Of a DNA stretch of 12,455 nucleotides, positions 1 through 7,049 are shown piece after piece. Every line of letters starts with the position of its first letter. Positions within the stretch are counted from its first letter, which is position 1. The stretch is taken from NCBI GenBank assembly GCA_016780695.1, contig JADHLK010000030.1, positions 1 to 12,455 of the forward strand. The letters run 5' to 3'. A program made the position numbers and the translations under genes. The DNA comes from Alphaproteobacteria bacterium. Its GTDB lineage: Bacteria; Pseudomonadota; Alphaproteobacteria; Puniceispirillales; Puniceispirillaceae. The notes under the pieces were generated by a model. It was not told the DNA's origin, ran no database searches, and saw only the letters and a program-made list of their open reading frames with translations.

Positions 1-54
1 CTTGAAAAACCGCGCCTGCCAGAGCCATTTATCCAGCCGCAAAGTCTCGGTCAT
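1..54 (-). CDS. S4-domain RNA-binding protein (Hsp15/HslR-like), 5' end only
   Basis: Only the first 18 codons are inside the window; the gene runs off the left edge. The reverse strand reads MTETLRLDKWLWQARFFK from an ATG at 54-52. The RLDKWLW.ARF(F)K pattern is the characteristic start of the S4 RNA-binding domain in the Hsp15/HslR family (known family feature), where the basic and aromatic residues contact structured RNA. E. coli Hsp15 binds stalled 50S subunits carrying nascent chains. The start lies 18 bases after the helicase stop codon, with only a weak AGG-type ribosome site, so co-transcription or translational coupling with the helicase is likely. The pairing of a Suv3-like helicase with a small S4 protein is common in alphaproteobacteria. 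The rest of the protein cannot be assessed. Confidence 0.8.
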   Translation of the reverse strand, partial: MTETLRLDKWLWQARFFK

Positions 55-72
55 AAAACGCCTGTTTGCGGA

Positions 73-2937
73 TTACTTTTTCAGCTGTGCCAATATGGCA
101 AAGGGAGAGGCCGGATCAGGCTGGCGATCCGCAGGCCGCCCACCCCGGCTATTATTACCGCGGCCAGAACTACCCCGGCCATCAGGCCGCTGGCCACGAT
201 TACCCGCCCGCTTCTGATCCCCGCTTCGACCCCCGCTTCGATCCCCGCTTCGATCCCCGGTCTGATTGCCGGTCTGATCTCGGCTTTGATCCCGGCCCTG
301 TTTGGCGCGACCAGCCGAGCCAGATTTGCCCCGCTGCGGGCGCGGCTTGCGGCGGAAAACAGGCACTGGCGGCTTCTCCGGCCTGTCTGCCTCTGCTGCC
401 TCTGCCGCTTCTGCCGCTGCTTTTTCTTCAGCGGCCGCTTCTGCCTGTTCAGTATCCGGCTTGTCTGCTTCTGCTGCCTCTGCTGCTTCTGCCGCTGCTT
501 TTTCTTCAGCCGCCGCTTCTGCTGCTTCCGTTTCTGGCGCGGCAGGCTCAGCCGCCTCAGCCGGTCTCTCGCCCACCTTCTCAAAGCCCAGATCGGCCAG
601 CATCAACGCCATCGTCGCATGGCTGGCCCCAGCCAGTGAGAGCATCTCATCCGAAATGGTAAAATCGCCTTCTCTGGCGGCGGCGCGGACCAGCGCGGCC
701 ACCCGCTCCACCATATCGACGCGCATCACCTTATCGCCAAAGCGCCGATAGCCGCAGCTGAGCCAGAATTCATCCGGCGTAGAGCTGGCCTCAAAGCTGA
801 CCCGCCCTTCCGGTGGCGGCCCGGCCTCTGGCCAGTCCCCGTTCCAGAGCGACCAGAGCACGGCGCGCAGGGCAATCGGTGCCGGTTTCAGCATATCGGG
901 CATATAGGCGGTCTCGGTGCCCAGCCGCACTCCGGCTCTGGCCAAAAGCGGCTTGTCCGTCTCTGGCAATTCTTTTAAGGCGGCGGCCAGCTGGAAACGC
1001 GGCCGCGCGCCCAGCCCTTCATGGATTTGCCATAAAATGCCGCGCCCGCTCCCTGATATCGGCTCCATCCCCGCAACCGGCTGCGGATCAGCCAGCGCCA
1101 GAAGTGGCCCCAGCAGAGCAGCAATATGGGCCGCGATAAAGCCTTGCATCCGCTCAGCCATGCGCTGTTTCTGCTCTGGGCTGAGCAGGTCACTATCGGC
1201 CACCTCCACCCGCGGCGCATAGAGGCTGTCCGATTTGACCAGCCGGGCGATGATCGCCTCGCGCCAATGCAGCTGGCCTTTGGCATCAATGGTAAAAGCG
1301 GCATCAGCTGAGGCCTGAACCGCCTTGACACGCCGTTCAATTTCATCAGGCAACGCCTTGCGGGCAGCGGCCAGAATCATGCGGGTTTCTTCTGAATCAG
1401 CCAGCGCCGGGGCAAAGCGGAAACCGGACAGCGTGCCAACCTCCTCTCCTTCGACCAGCACCGTGCCATCCATTCTTACTGAGGCAATCAAATTTTCAGC
1501 TTCCTTCATCCTGCGTATCAGATGTGCTGCCCGGCGGTCCACGAAGCGCTGGGTCAGGCGGTTATGCAATTCATCTGATACCCTGTCTTCCATGGCTCTG
1601 GCAAGCGCTGGCCATTCCGAGCCGCTATCTGTCCAGCCGCCGCGATGGGTGATATAGGTCCAGGTGCGGATATGGGCGAGGCGCGCCATCAGCGTGTCTA
1701 TATCCCCGTCCAGCCGGTCCAGCCTGGTCATCTGGGCGGCCACCCAGCGTCTGTCCAGCACGCCATTTTTCGCCAAATCAGCAAAAATCCGGGCCAGCAT
1801 ATTGATATGGCTGTCGGTCAGGCTCTGGCGGAAATCGGGAATCTGTGCCACCTCCCAGAGCAGACGCACCCGGCCCGGAGAATCTGCCAGCCCCCGCACC
1901 TCAGCCTGGTCTGCCAACTGGCTGAGGCTTTGCTGATCAACCGCATCACCCTTGCGCGCCAGAAACGGATAAGGCGGCGGCGCATCCAGCGATTTCAACA
2001 GCCCGTCCAGCCGGTCAAAATCAAGTGCCCGGCTGCGCCAGTAAAATTGCCGCAAGGGTGGGAATTGGTGGCTTTCAATCGCCTCTATCATCTCCTGTTC
2101 CAGCGGGCGGGCCGCTTCGGTGACGCCAAAGCTGCCATCTGTGGTATGGCGGCCAGCCCGGCCAGCAATCTGGGCCAGCTCTGCGGCGGTCAGCTGGCGG
2201 ATATGGCGGCCATCAAACTTGGTCTCCGCCGCCAGCGCAACATGGGTAATATCCATATTCAGCCCCATCCCGATAGCATCTGTTGCGATCAGGAAATCAA
2301 CATCACCCGACTGGTAGAGTTCAACCTGGGCATTGCGGGTGCGCGGGCTGAGCGCGCCCATCACCACCGCCGCCCCACCGCGCTGGCGGCGCACCAGCTC
2401 TGCCAGCTGATAGACCTCACTGGCGGAAAAAGCGACAATCGCTGAGCGGCGTGGCAGGCGGGTCACCTTGCGCTGGCCAGCATAGCTGAGGCGTGAGAAG
2501 CGGGCGCGGCTCTCAAAACGGGCTTCTGGAAGCAGCTTTTTCAACAGCGGGCGGGCTGTCTCCGCCCCCATAAAGAGCGTCTCATACTGGCCGCGGCTGT
2601 GCAAAATCCGGTCGGTAAAGACATGACCGCGCTCACGGTCGCCGGCCAGCTGAACCTCATCAATCGCCAGGCACTGAACCTGCTTGTCCAGCGGCATCGC
2701 CTCTACCGTGCAGCAGAACCAGCGCGCTTGCGGCGGGATGATTTTTTCCTCGCCCGTGATCAGCGCAACCCTGGCCGCCCCGACGCGGGCCACCATCCGG
2801 TCATAATTCTCGCGCGCCAGAAGCCGCAGCGGAAAGCCTATCATTCCGGTCTCATGGCCCAGCAATCGCTCAATTGCATAATGGGTTTTGCCGGTATTGG
2901 TCGGGCCGAGCAAAACAGTGATCTCAGAAGAAGGCAT
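73..2937 (-). CDS. Suv3/MgpS-like superfamily 2 RNA helicase with long low-complexity C-terminal tail
   Basis: This is a 954-residue ATP-dependent helicase, probably acting on RNA. Visible motifs in order: Walker A GPTNTGKT at residues 11-18; Walker B-like DEVQ at 93-96, matching the DExQ form of the Suv3 branch; MGAET at 123-127 (motif III region); ATDAIGMGLN at about 218-227 (motif V); and QIAGRAGR at 256-263 (motif VI, arginine fingers). These are the hallmarks of the Suv3 family (mitochondrial degradosome helicase and its alphaproteobacterial relatives). A helical region follows to about residue 780. Residues about 780-860 are Ala/Glu-rich with a tandem 26-residue repeat, and about 862-940 are Arg/Gly/Ser/Asp-rich with DRSG-type repeats. 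The last residues, SPFAILAQLKK, look like the compact C-terminal motif of bacterial homologues, so the tail appears to be an insertion before a genuine end rather than frameshifted sequence. The start ATG is at 2937-2935; its ribosome site is weak. The gene precedes the S4-protein gene. A role in RNA turnover or ribosome-linked stress is inferred only. Confidence 0.9.
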   Translation of the reverse strand: MPSSEITVLLGPTNTGKTHYAIERLLGHETGMIGFPLRLLARENYDRMVARVGAARVALITGEEKIIPPQARWFCCTVEAMPLDKQVQCLAIDEVQLAGDRERGHVFTDRILHSRGQYETLFMGAETARPLLKKLLPEARFESRARFSRLSYAGQRKVTRLPRRSAIVAFSASEVYQLAELVRRQRGGAAVVMGALSPRTRNAQVELYQSGDVDFLIATDAIGMGLNMDITHVALAAETKFDGRHIRQLTAAELAQIAGRAGRHTTDGSFGVTEAARPLEQEMIEAIESHQFPPLRQFYWRSRALDFDRLDGLLKSLDAPPPYPFLARKGDAVDQQSLSQLADQAEVRGLADSPGRVRLLWEVAQIPDFRQSLTDSHINMLARIFADLAKNGVLDRRWVAAQMTRLDRLDGDIDTLMARLAHIRTWTYITHRGGWTDSGSEWPALARAMEDRVSDELHNRLTQRFVDRRAAHLIRRMKEAENLIASVRMDGTVLVEGEEVGTLSGFRFAPALADSEETRMILAAARKALPDEIERRVKAVQASADAAFTIDAKGQLHWREAIIARLVKSDSLYAPRVEVADSDLLSPEQKQRMAERMQGFIAAHIAALLGPLLALADPQPVAGMEPISGSGRGILWQIHEGLGARPRFQLAAALKELPETDKPLLARAGVRLGTETAYMPDMLKPAPIALRAVLWSLWNGDWPEAGPPPEGRVSFEASSTPDEFWLSCGYRRFGDKVMRVDMVERVAALVRAAAREGDFTISDEMLSLAGASHATMALMLADLGFEKVGERPAEAAEPAAPETEAAEAAAEEKAAAEAAEAAEADKPDTEQAEAAAEEKAAAEAAEAAEADRPEKPPVPVFRRKPRPQRGKSGSAGRAKQGRDQSRDQTGNQTGDRSGDRSGGRSGDQKRAGNRGQRPDGRGSSGRGNNSRGGRPADRQPDPASPFAILAQLKK
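219..266. repeat. 12-bp coding minisatellite in the helicase tail
   Basis: Three near-identical copies of CCCCGCTTCGAY lie at 219-230, 231-242 and 243-254, with a degenerate fourth copy (CCCCGGTCTGAT) at 255-266 and weaker echoes up to about 290. On the coding (reverse) strand in the helicase frame the units read as RSGD/RSGG. Because 12 is a multiple of three, gain or loss of a unit keeps the frame. The result is a basic, flexible RGG-like segment of the kind that binds RNA non-specifically (inference). Confidence 0.85.
378..533. repeat. Two tandem 78-bp repeats encoding a 26-residue Ala/Glu-rich unit
   Basis: Copy 1 is at 378-455 and copy 2 at 456-533; both begin CCGGCYTGTCTGC and share an identical central stretch around GCCGCTGCTTTTTCTTCAGC. 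Each encodes 26 residues of the AEAAAEEKAAAEAAEAAEAD type in the helicase frame, which should form acidic, highly charged helix. Inside each unit there is a further short GCNTCTGCY periodicity. The copies differ at several positions, so the duplication is not brand new, and the unit length keeps the frame. Confidence 0.85.
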
Positions 2938-3150
2938 GGCGGCGACCGAACAGGCTGGCAGGACAGGAAATAGTCAGAAGAGGAAAAACTCTGGCCCCGA
3001 CTATGCCGCAAGCCTCCCGCCCCGACAAGCGGAAAGGGGGGAGGGGGATTAGGGGGCTATGTTATAGCAACCATACCGGGTTATTTATATTGACTAATTC
3101 ACCCTTTTGATCAAGCCTCTGTTTAATCTGATTTATGGGGAGCAGTGAAA
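2938..3150. other. Divergent intergenic region between the helicase and the short plus-strand gene
   Basis: About 210 bases separate the divergent starts of the helicase (minus) and the reading frame at 3151 (plus), so promoters for both should lie here. I could not assign a convincing -35/-10 pair: a TTGACT at 3090-3095 has no -10 box at proper spacing. The region has two parts. The left part is GC-rich with three G tracts at 3036-3041, 3043-3047 and 3052-3056, and a pyrimidine stretch at 3013-3023 that could pair with them. The right part, from about 3060, is AT-rich and continues into the low-GC gene remnant. Confidence 0.5.
3137..3142 (+). promoter_or_regulatory. Ribosome binding site GGGGAG that selects the ATG at 3151
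   Basis: GGGGAG lies 8 bases before the ATG at 3151, an ideal distance, but only 2 bases before an in-frame GTG at 3145. This favours the ATG as the start of the short plus-strand gene. Confidence 0.6.
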
Positions 3151-3495
3151 ATGGATGATGGTTTTTGTCTTAAGCCCATTCTGGAAACTGAAAGCGAGCG
3201 GCGGCAGCATTACGGCTTTCGCAAGAAAGATTATATTGAGGAGAGTATTCAAAAGGAGCTCATAGAGAGCAAAGAGCAGGATGGCTGGGAAGTTATTCGC
3301 ATCAATAAGAAAACAGCCCGTATGAAAAAACCAAAACCTCACTTCCAGCTACTGGAAGACCGTGTATGGTGCCTGTTTTACAAGATGGGTTTTGAGAGAT
3401 TGAGCGGCAATAATTTCAGAAATAATGCCAAAATTCGGCATAACCTCAGAATAAAAACCCGCCCCCTTCAGGGCGGTTTTTTTTTCGTGAGATGA
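3151..3495 (+). pseudogene. Truncated 5' remnant of a larger gene, possibly a DGQHR-domain (DndB/DpdB-related) protein
   Basis: The frame encodes 114 residues starting MDDGFCLKP. Residues up to about 90 look like real protein: charged, helical, with WEVIRINKKTARMKKPKPH followed by LEDRVWCLFYKMGF. From memory, the phrase '(L/F)E(D/N).VW.LFYKMGF' after a KKPKPH-like stretch resembles the start of the nuclease-like N-terminal part of DGQHR-type proteins, which occur in mobile defence and DNA-modification loci; this is a tentative family call. The frame then loses character and passes through the hairpin terminator at 3457-3485, so the last residues (about RPLQGGFFFVR) are simply translated terminator. 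A full DGQHR protein has several hundred residues, so the 3' part is missing. GC content here is about 43% (rough count over 3241-3450) against about 60% next door, suggesting horizontal origin. It could alternatively be a genuine short orphan gene; it has a good ribosome site. Confidence 0.5.
3457..3485. terminator. Bidirectional intrinsic terminator between the gene remnant and acnA
   Basis: The stem pairs CCGCCC (3459-3464) with GGGCGG (3471-3476) around a six-base loop. On the plus strand it is followed by nine T (3477-3485). On the minus strand the five A at 3453-3457 become a T tract after the same stem. It can therefore end transcription of the plus-strand remnant and, about 50-80 bases past its stop codon, of acnA from the other side. 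Confidence 0.85.
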
Positions 3496-3533
3496 TTGGC
3501 AAAGATTGATCAGTGCCTGTTGCCAGCCCGCCC

Positions 3534-6209
3534 TCAGGCAGCGGCCAGCTGGCGCAGGACAAAATGCAAAATCCCGCCATGCCGGTAGTAATCAGCCTCG
3601 CCATCGGTATCAATGCGGGCCAGCAGGGCAATCTCTTTCTGGCGGCCATCTGCATAGGTGATGCGGGCGGTAACCTCCATCGCCGGGCGCACCCCGCCGA
3701 CCAGCCCTGTCAGGTCAATCACCTCATCACCGGTCAGCCCCAGACTTTCGCGCCCCTCGCCCTTGGCAAATTGCAGCGGCAGCACGCCCATGCCGATCAG
3801 GTTAGAGCGGTGAATCCGCTCAAAGCTCTCAGCAATCACGGCAGACACACCCAGCAGGCGGGTGCCCTTGGCCGCCCAGTCGCGGCTGGAGCCAGTGCCA
3901 TATTCGGTCCCGCCAATCACCACCAGCGGCGTGCCTTCTGCGGCATAGCGCATCGCCACATCATAGAGCGGGGCCACCTCACCAGAGGGCAGATGGCGGG
4001 CAAAACCGCCCGTAGTATCAGGGGCCGCCTCATTACGCAGGCGAATATTGGCAAAGGTGCCGCGCATCATCACCTGATGATTGCCGCGCCGCGCGCCATA
4101 GGAATTGAAATCATGCGGCCTGATTTGCCGCTCAGTCAGGAAATCACCAGCCGGGCTGTCACGCCGGATAGAGCCAGCCGGACTGATATGATCGGTGGTG
4201 ATGGAATCGCCCAGCAATGCCAGCACCCGCGCCCCGGTAATATCGCCGCCAGTCTCTGGCACAGCAGCTGTCATCCCCTCAAAATAGGGCGGGTTTTGAA
4301 CATAGGTTGACCCATCATCCCAATCATAGGTCAGCCCGCCAGAGCCGGCAATCGCCTGCCATTCGGCCGGACCGGCAAAGACATCTGCATAGCGGCGCTG
4401 GAACATCTCGCGGCTGACCACCTCATCCAGCACCGCGCGCACCGCCTCATTTGACGGCCAGATATCACGCAGATAGACCGGCGCGCCATCGCTGCCAATT
4501 CCCAGCGGGTCCTCATTCATCACCTTGGTGACCGACCCAGCCAGCGCATAGGCCACAACCAGCGGCGGGCTGGCCAGATAATTGGCCGCCACATGCGGGC
4601 TGATCCGCCCTTCAAAATTGCGGTTGCCGGACAGCACCGAGGTGACGATCAGCTCGCCCTCATCGACGGCATTGGCCAGCTCATCTGCCAGCGGGCCGGA
4701 ATTGCCGATACAGGTGGTGCAGCCATAGCCGACCGTGTGAAAACCCAGCGCTTCGAGATGCGGGGTCAGCCCGGCAGCGTTTAGATAATCGGTCACCACC
4801 TGTGAGCCCGGGGCCAGCGAGGTCTTTACATGGCCCGGCACAGTCAACCCCTTTTCATGCGCCGCCTTGGCCAGCAGCCCGGCCGCGATCAAAACACTGG
4901 GGTTGGAGGTGTTGGTGCAGCTGGTAATCGCGGCTATCACCACATCGCCATCTGTCAGGCTGTCTGAGCTGCCTGCGACTGGTTGCGATTTTGGCTGAGC
5001 CCGGCCGCTCGCCTCTTTCAGCGTGCTGGCAAAGCTGGCGGCCACATCCGGCAGATCAACCCGGTCCTGCGGGCGTTTTGGCCCGGCCATGGAGGGCACA
5101 ACCTCTGCCAGATTGAGCGAGAGCGTATCGGTAAAGACCGGCGCATCCTCAGCAGAATGCCACATACCCTGGGCCTTGGCATAGGCTTCAACCAGTGCGA
5201 TCCGCCCCTCTTCCCGGCCGGTCAGGGTGAGATAATTCACCGTCTCGCCATCAATGGGGAAAAAGCCGCAGGTCGCCCCATATTCCGGGGCCATATTGGC
5301 GATTGTAGCCCGGTCTGCCAGCGAGAGTTGATCCACACCCGGCCCGTAAAATTCAACAAATTTACCAACCACGCCCTTTTTGCGTAACGCCTCAACAATC
5401 ATCAAAACCAGATCTGGTGCGGTCGCCCCTTCGGGCAGGCGGCCTTCCAGATAAAAGCCGATCACATCCGGGATCAGCATGGAAATAGGCTGGCCCAGCA
5501 TAGAGCTTTCCGCCTCAATCCCGCCAACACCCCAGCCCAGAACCGCCAGACCATTGACCATCGTGGTATGGCTGTCCGTGCCCACCACGGAATCAGGATA
5601 GGCTATCTGTGTTCCGTCTTCTTCTTTTGTCCAGACAGTCTGCGCCAAATATTCCAGATTCACCTGATGGCAAATGCCGGTGCCCGGCGGCACAACGCGG
5701 AAATTGGAAAACGCCTTGGAGCCCCAGCGCAGAAACTGATAGCGCTCGGCATTGCGCTCAAATTCAATTTGCGTATTGCGGCTGGCGGCATCGGCAGTGC
5801 CAAAATGATCTACCATCACCGAATGATCGATCACCAGATCAACCGGCGAGAGCGGGTTGATCTTTTCCGGGTTGCCGCCAATCTGGCCCATCGCATCGCG
5901 CATCGCGGCCAAATCCACCACCGCCGGCACGCCGGTGAAATCCTGCATCAGCACACGCGACGGGCGAAAGGCAATCTCACGCGGGCTGTCATTTTTGCCG
6001 GACCAGGTCGCCACCGCCTCTATATCCTCAGCGGTGACCGAGCTGCCATCTTGATTGCGCAGCAGGTTTTCCAGCAGCACCTTCATTGAATAGGGCAGCC
6101 GGGCAATAGACGGGTAAGTCTTGGCCAGCTCGGCGAGGGAATAATAGCTGTAGGTCTGGCCAGCTACTTGCAGCTGCTGGCGGCAGGCATCACGCAGGTC
6201 GGTGCTCAT
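3534..6209 (-). CDS. acnA: Aconitate hydratase A (aconitase, AcnA/IRP type)
   Basis: This 891-residue protein interconverts citrate and isocitrate in the cytoplasmic TCA cycle using a [4Fe-4S] cluster. The length equals that of bacterial AcnA (about 890). The three cluster ligands are present: Cys431 in TSCTNTSNP, and Cys497 and Cys500 in GYGCTTCIGNSGP, close to C435, C501 and C504 of the E. coli enzyme. Other family motifs are DSHTTMVNGL, GDSITTDHISPAG, and GTEYGTGSSRDWAAKGTRLLGV in the C-terminal swivel domain; the end HGGILHFVLRQLA is typical. The start is the ATG at 6209-6207, because GGGGAG lies 8 bases upstream; a TTG directly before it is less likely. The gene is divergent from ccmA and stands alone, ending at the hairpin at 3457-3485. 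Family members are oxygen- and iron-sensitive. I see no clear iron or redox operator in the upstream gap. Confidence 0.97.
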   Translation of the reverse strand: MSTDLRDACRQQLQVAGQTYSYYSLAELAKTYPSIARLPYSMKVLLENLLRNQDGSSVTAEDIEAVATWSGKNDSPREIAFRPSRVLMQDFTGVPAVVDLAAMRDAMGQIGGNPEKINPLSPVDLVIDHSVMVDHFGTADAASRNTQIEFERNAERYQFLRWGSKAFSNFRVVPPGTGICHQVNLEYLAQTVWTKEEDGTQIAYPDSVVGTDSHTTMVNGLAVLGWGVGGIEAESSMLGQPISMLIPDVIGFYLEGRLPEGATAPDLVLMIVEALRKKGVVGKFVEFYGPGVDQLSLADRATIANMAPEYGATCGFFPIDGETVNYLTLTGREEGRIALVEAYAKAQGMWHSAEDAPVFTDTLSLNLAEVVPSMAGPKRPQDRVDLPDVAASFASTLKEASGRAQPKSQPVAGSSDSLTDGDVVIAAITSCTNTSNPSVLIAAGLLAKAAHEKGLTVPGHVKTSLAPGSQVVTDYLNAAGLTPHLEALGFHTVGYGCTTCIGNSGPLADELANAVDEGELIVTSVLSGNRNFEGRISPHVAANYLASPPLVVAYALAGSVTKVMNEDPLGIGSDGAPVYLRDIWPSNEAVRAVLDEVVSREMFQRRYADVFAGPAEWQAIAGSGGLTYDWDDGSTYVQNPPYFEGMTAAVPETGGDITGARVLALLGDSITTDHISPAGSIRRDSPAGDFLTERQIRPHDFNSYGARRGNHQVMMRGTFANIRLRNEAAPDTTGGFARHLPSGEVAPLYDVAMRYAAEGTPLVVIGGTEYGTGSSRDWAAKGTRLLGVSAVIAESFERIHRSNLIGMGVLPLQFAKGEGRESLGLTGDEVIDLTGLVGGVRPAMEVTARITYADGRQKEIALLARIDTDGEADYYRHGGILHFVLRQLAAA

Positions 6210-6404
6210 CAAAAGGTCTCCCCGATGTCAGTAAGCTCTGAAAAAAATCTGATGGCGGCCGGATGAGGTGCGCCTGCACCCGGTCTTGCCAGCGTCTTGT
6301 AGCCCAATTCGCCCGCTTTTTCCAGCCCCCCTTCAGGTTTCTTTGCTGGGCAGTGCTGACAAATCGCTGGACCGGCAGGGCTGGCAAACGCTAAAGATAG
6401 GGCG
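6210..6404. other. Divergent promoter region between acnA and ccmA
   Basis: These 195 non-coding bases separate the two divergent starts and must carry both promoters. The acnA ribosome site GGGGAG is the complement of 6218-6223. On the ccmA side the stretch before the ATG at 6405 is CTAAAGATAGGGCG, whose ribosome site is weak. No strong sigma-70 hexamer pair at 16-18 base spacing and no clear inverted-repeat operator was found by eye. Confidence 0.5.
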
Positions 6405-7049
6405 ATGGACACCTACGCACAAAAACAGCTGCATTGGCAGGGCCTCAGCTTGCGGCGCGGGGGCCGGCTGTTATTTGACCGGCTGGACGGCCAGCTGGCT
6501 GCCGGCGAGATGGTGCATCTGACCGGCCCGAACGGGGCTGGCAAGACCAGCTTTTTGCGGATAGTGGCCGGGCTGGCGGTCGCGGATGCCGGGCAGGTCA
6601 GGCTGGATGATCAGCGTTGGCCGGACCGGGAAACCGGGGTGCCGCTTTGCTGGCTGGGCCATGCCACCGGCCTGTTGCCGACTCTGAGCGGGCGGCAAAA
6701 TCTGCAGCTGGCAGCCCGAATCACCGCCCTGCAAAACCGGGCCGCACCCGACTGGCCCACGCAAAAGGATGATCTTTTTGCCATCACCAGCTTTATCGAT
6801 CAGCCGGTGCGCCAGCTCTCGCAAGGCCAGCTGCGCCGCCTCGCCCTGAGCCGCCTGCTGCTCTCTGAGCCGCAGGCAACCTGGCTGCTGGATGAGCCGG
6901 ATACCGCCCTGGATGCGGCCAGCCGGGCGGCTCTGGACCAGCTGCTGACCCGCCATTGTGCGCGCGGCGGACGGCTGATCATTACCCGCCATGCCCCGCC
7001 TGCTGATTTTGCACCACACCGGGTGCTGACTTTGAGGGGGGCGGGGTGA
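6405..7049 (+). CDS. ccmA: Cytochrome c maturation ABC transporter ATP-binding protein CcmA
   Basis: This 214-residue protein is the cytoplasmic ATPase of the CcmABCD complex. ATP hydrolysis there releases heme-loaded CcmE from CcmC/D during cytochrome c biogenesis. ABC hallmarks in order: Walker A GPNGAGKTS at 41-49, signature LSQGQ at 138-142, Walker B WLLDEPD at 160-166, D-loop ALD at 168-170, and switch histidine H196 in ITRHAP. The usual Q-loop position sits in LGHATGL, where a Gln (as in the E. coli LGHQPG sequence) is replaced by Ala87. I recall similar substitutions (LGHADAL) in other alphaproteobacterial CcmA, so this is probably lineage-typical. Size matches the family (about 205-215). 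It is the first gene of ccmABCD, and its stop codon overlaps the start of ccmB. Location next to divergent acnA is common in alphaproteobacteria. Confidence 0.95.
   Translation: MDTYAQKQLHWQGLSLRRGGRLLFDRLDGQLAAGEMVHLTGPNGAGKTSFLRIVAGLAVADAGQVRLDDQRWPDRETGVPLCWLGHATGLLPTLSGRQNLQLAARITALQNRAAPDWPTQKDDLFAITSFIDQPVRQLSQGQLRRLALSRLLLSEPQATWLLDEPDTALDAASRAALDQLLTRHCARGGRLIITRHAPPADFAPHRVLTLRGAG

Noticed and set aside
219..266. CRISPR-like repeat array
   Set aside because: The units are 12 bp with no spacers and lie inside a coding region; they are a coding minisatellite.
81..751. Several overlapping frames in the helicase tail that read as Ala/Ser-, Leu/Pro- or Lys/Gln-rich proteins
   Set aside because: The tandem repeats have unit lengths divisible by three, which keeps all frames open; only the helicase frame connects to a conserved domain and a family-like C-terminus.
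1645..2445. Open frame of 266 codons on the plus strand across the helicase core
   Set aside because: The opposite strand encodes helicase motifs V and VI here; the plus-strand frame is compositional shadow.
3090..3136. Possible sigma-70 promoter for the short plus-strand gene (TTGACT at 3090 with TTTAAT at 3122; TTGATC at 3107 with ATTTAT at 3131)
   Set aside because: The first pair is spaced about 26 bases, too far apart; the second would place the -10 box directly against the ribosome site.
3513..4310. Long open frame on the plus strand, antisense to the 3' part of acnA (265 codons)
   Set aside because: It lies fully inside the well-conserved acnA on the opposite strand, its composition (rich in His, Arg, Gln, Ala) is typical of an antisense shadow in GC-rich DNA, and no protein motif is visible.
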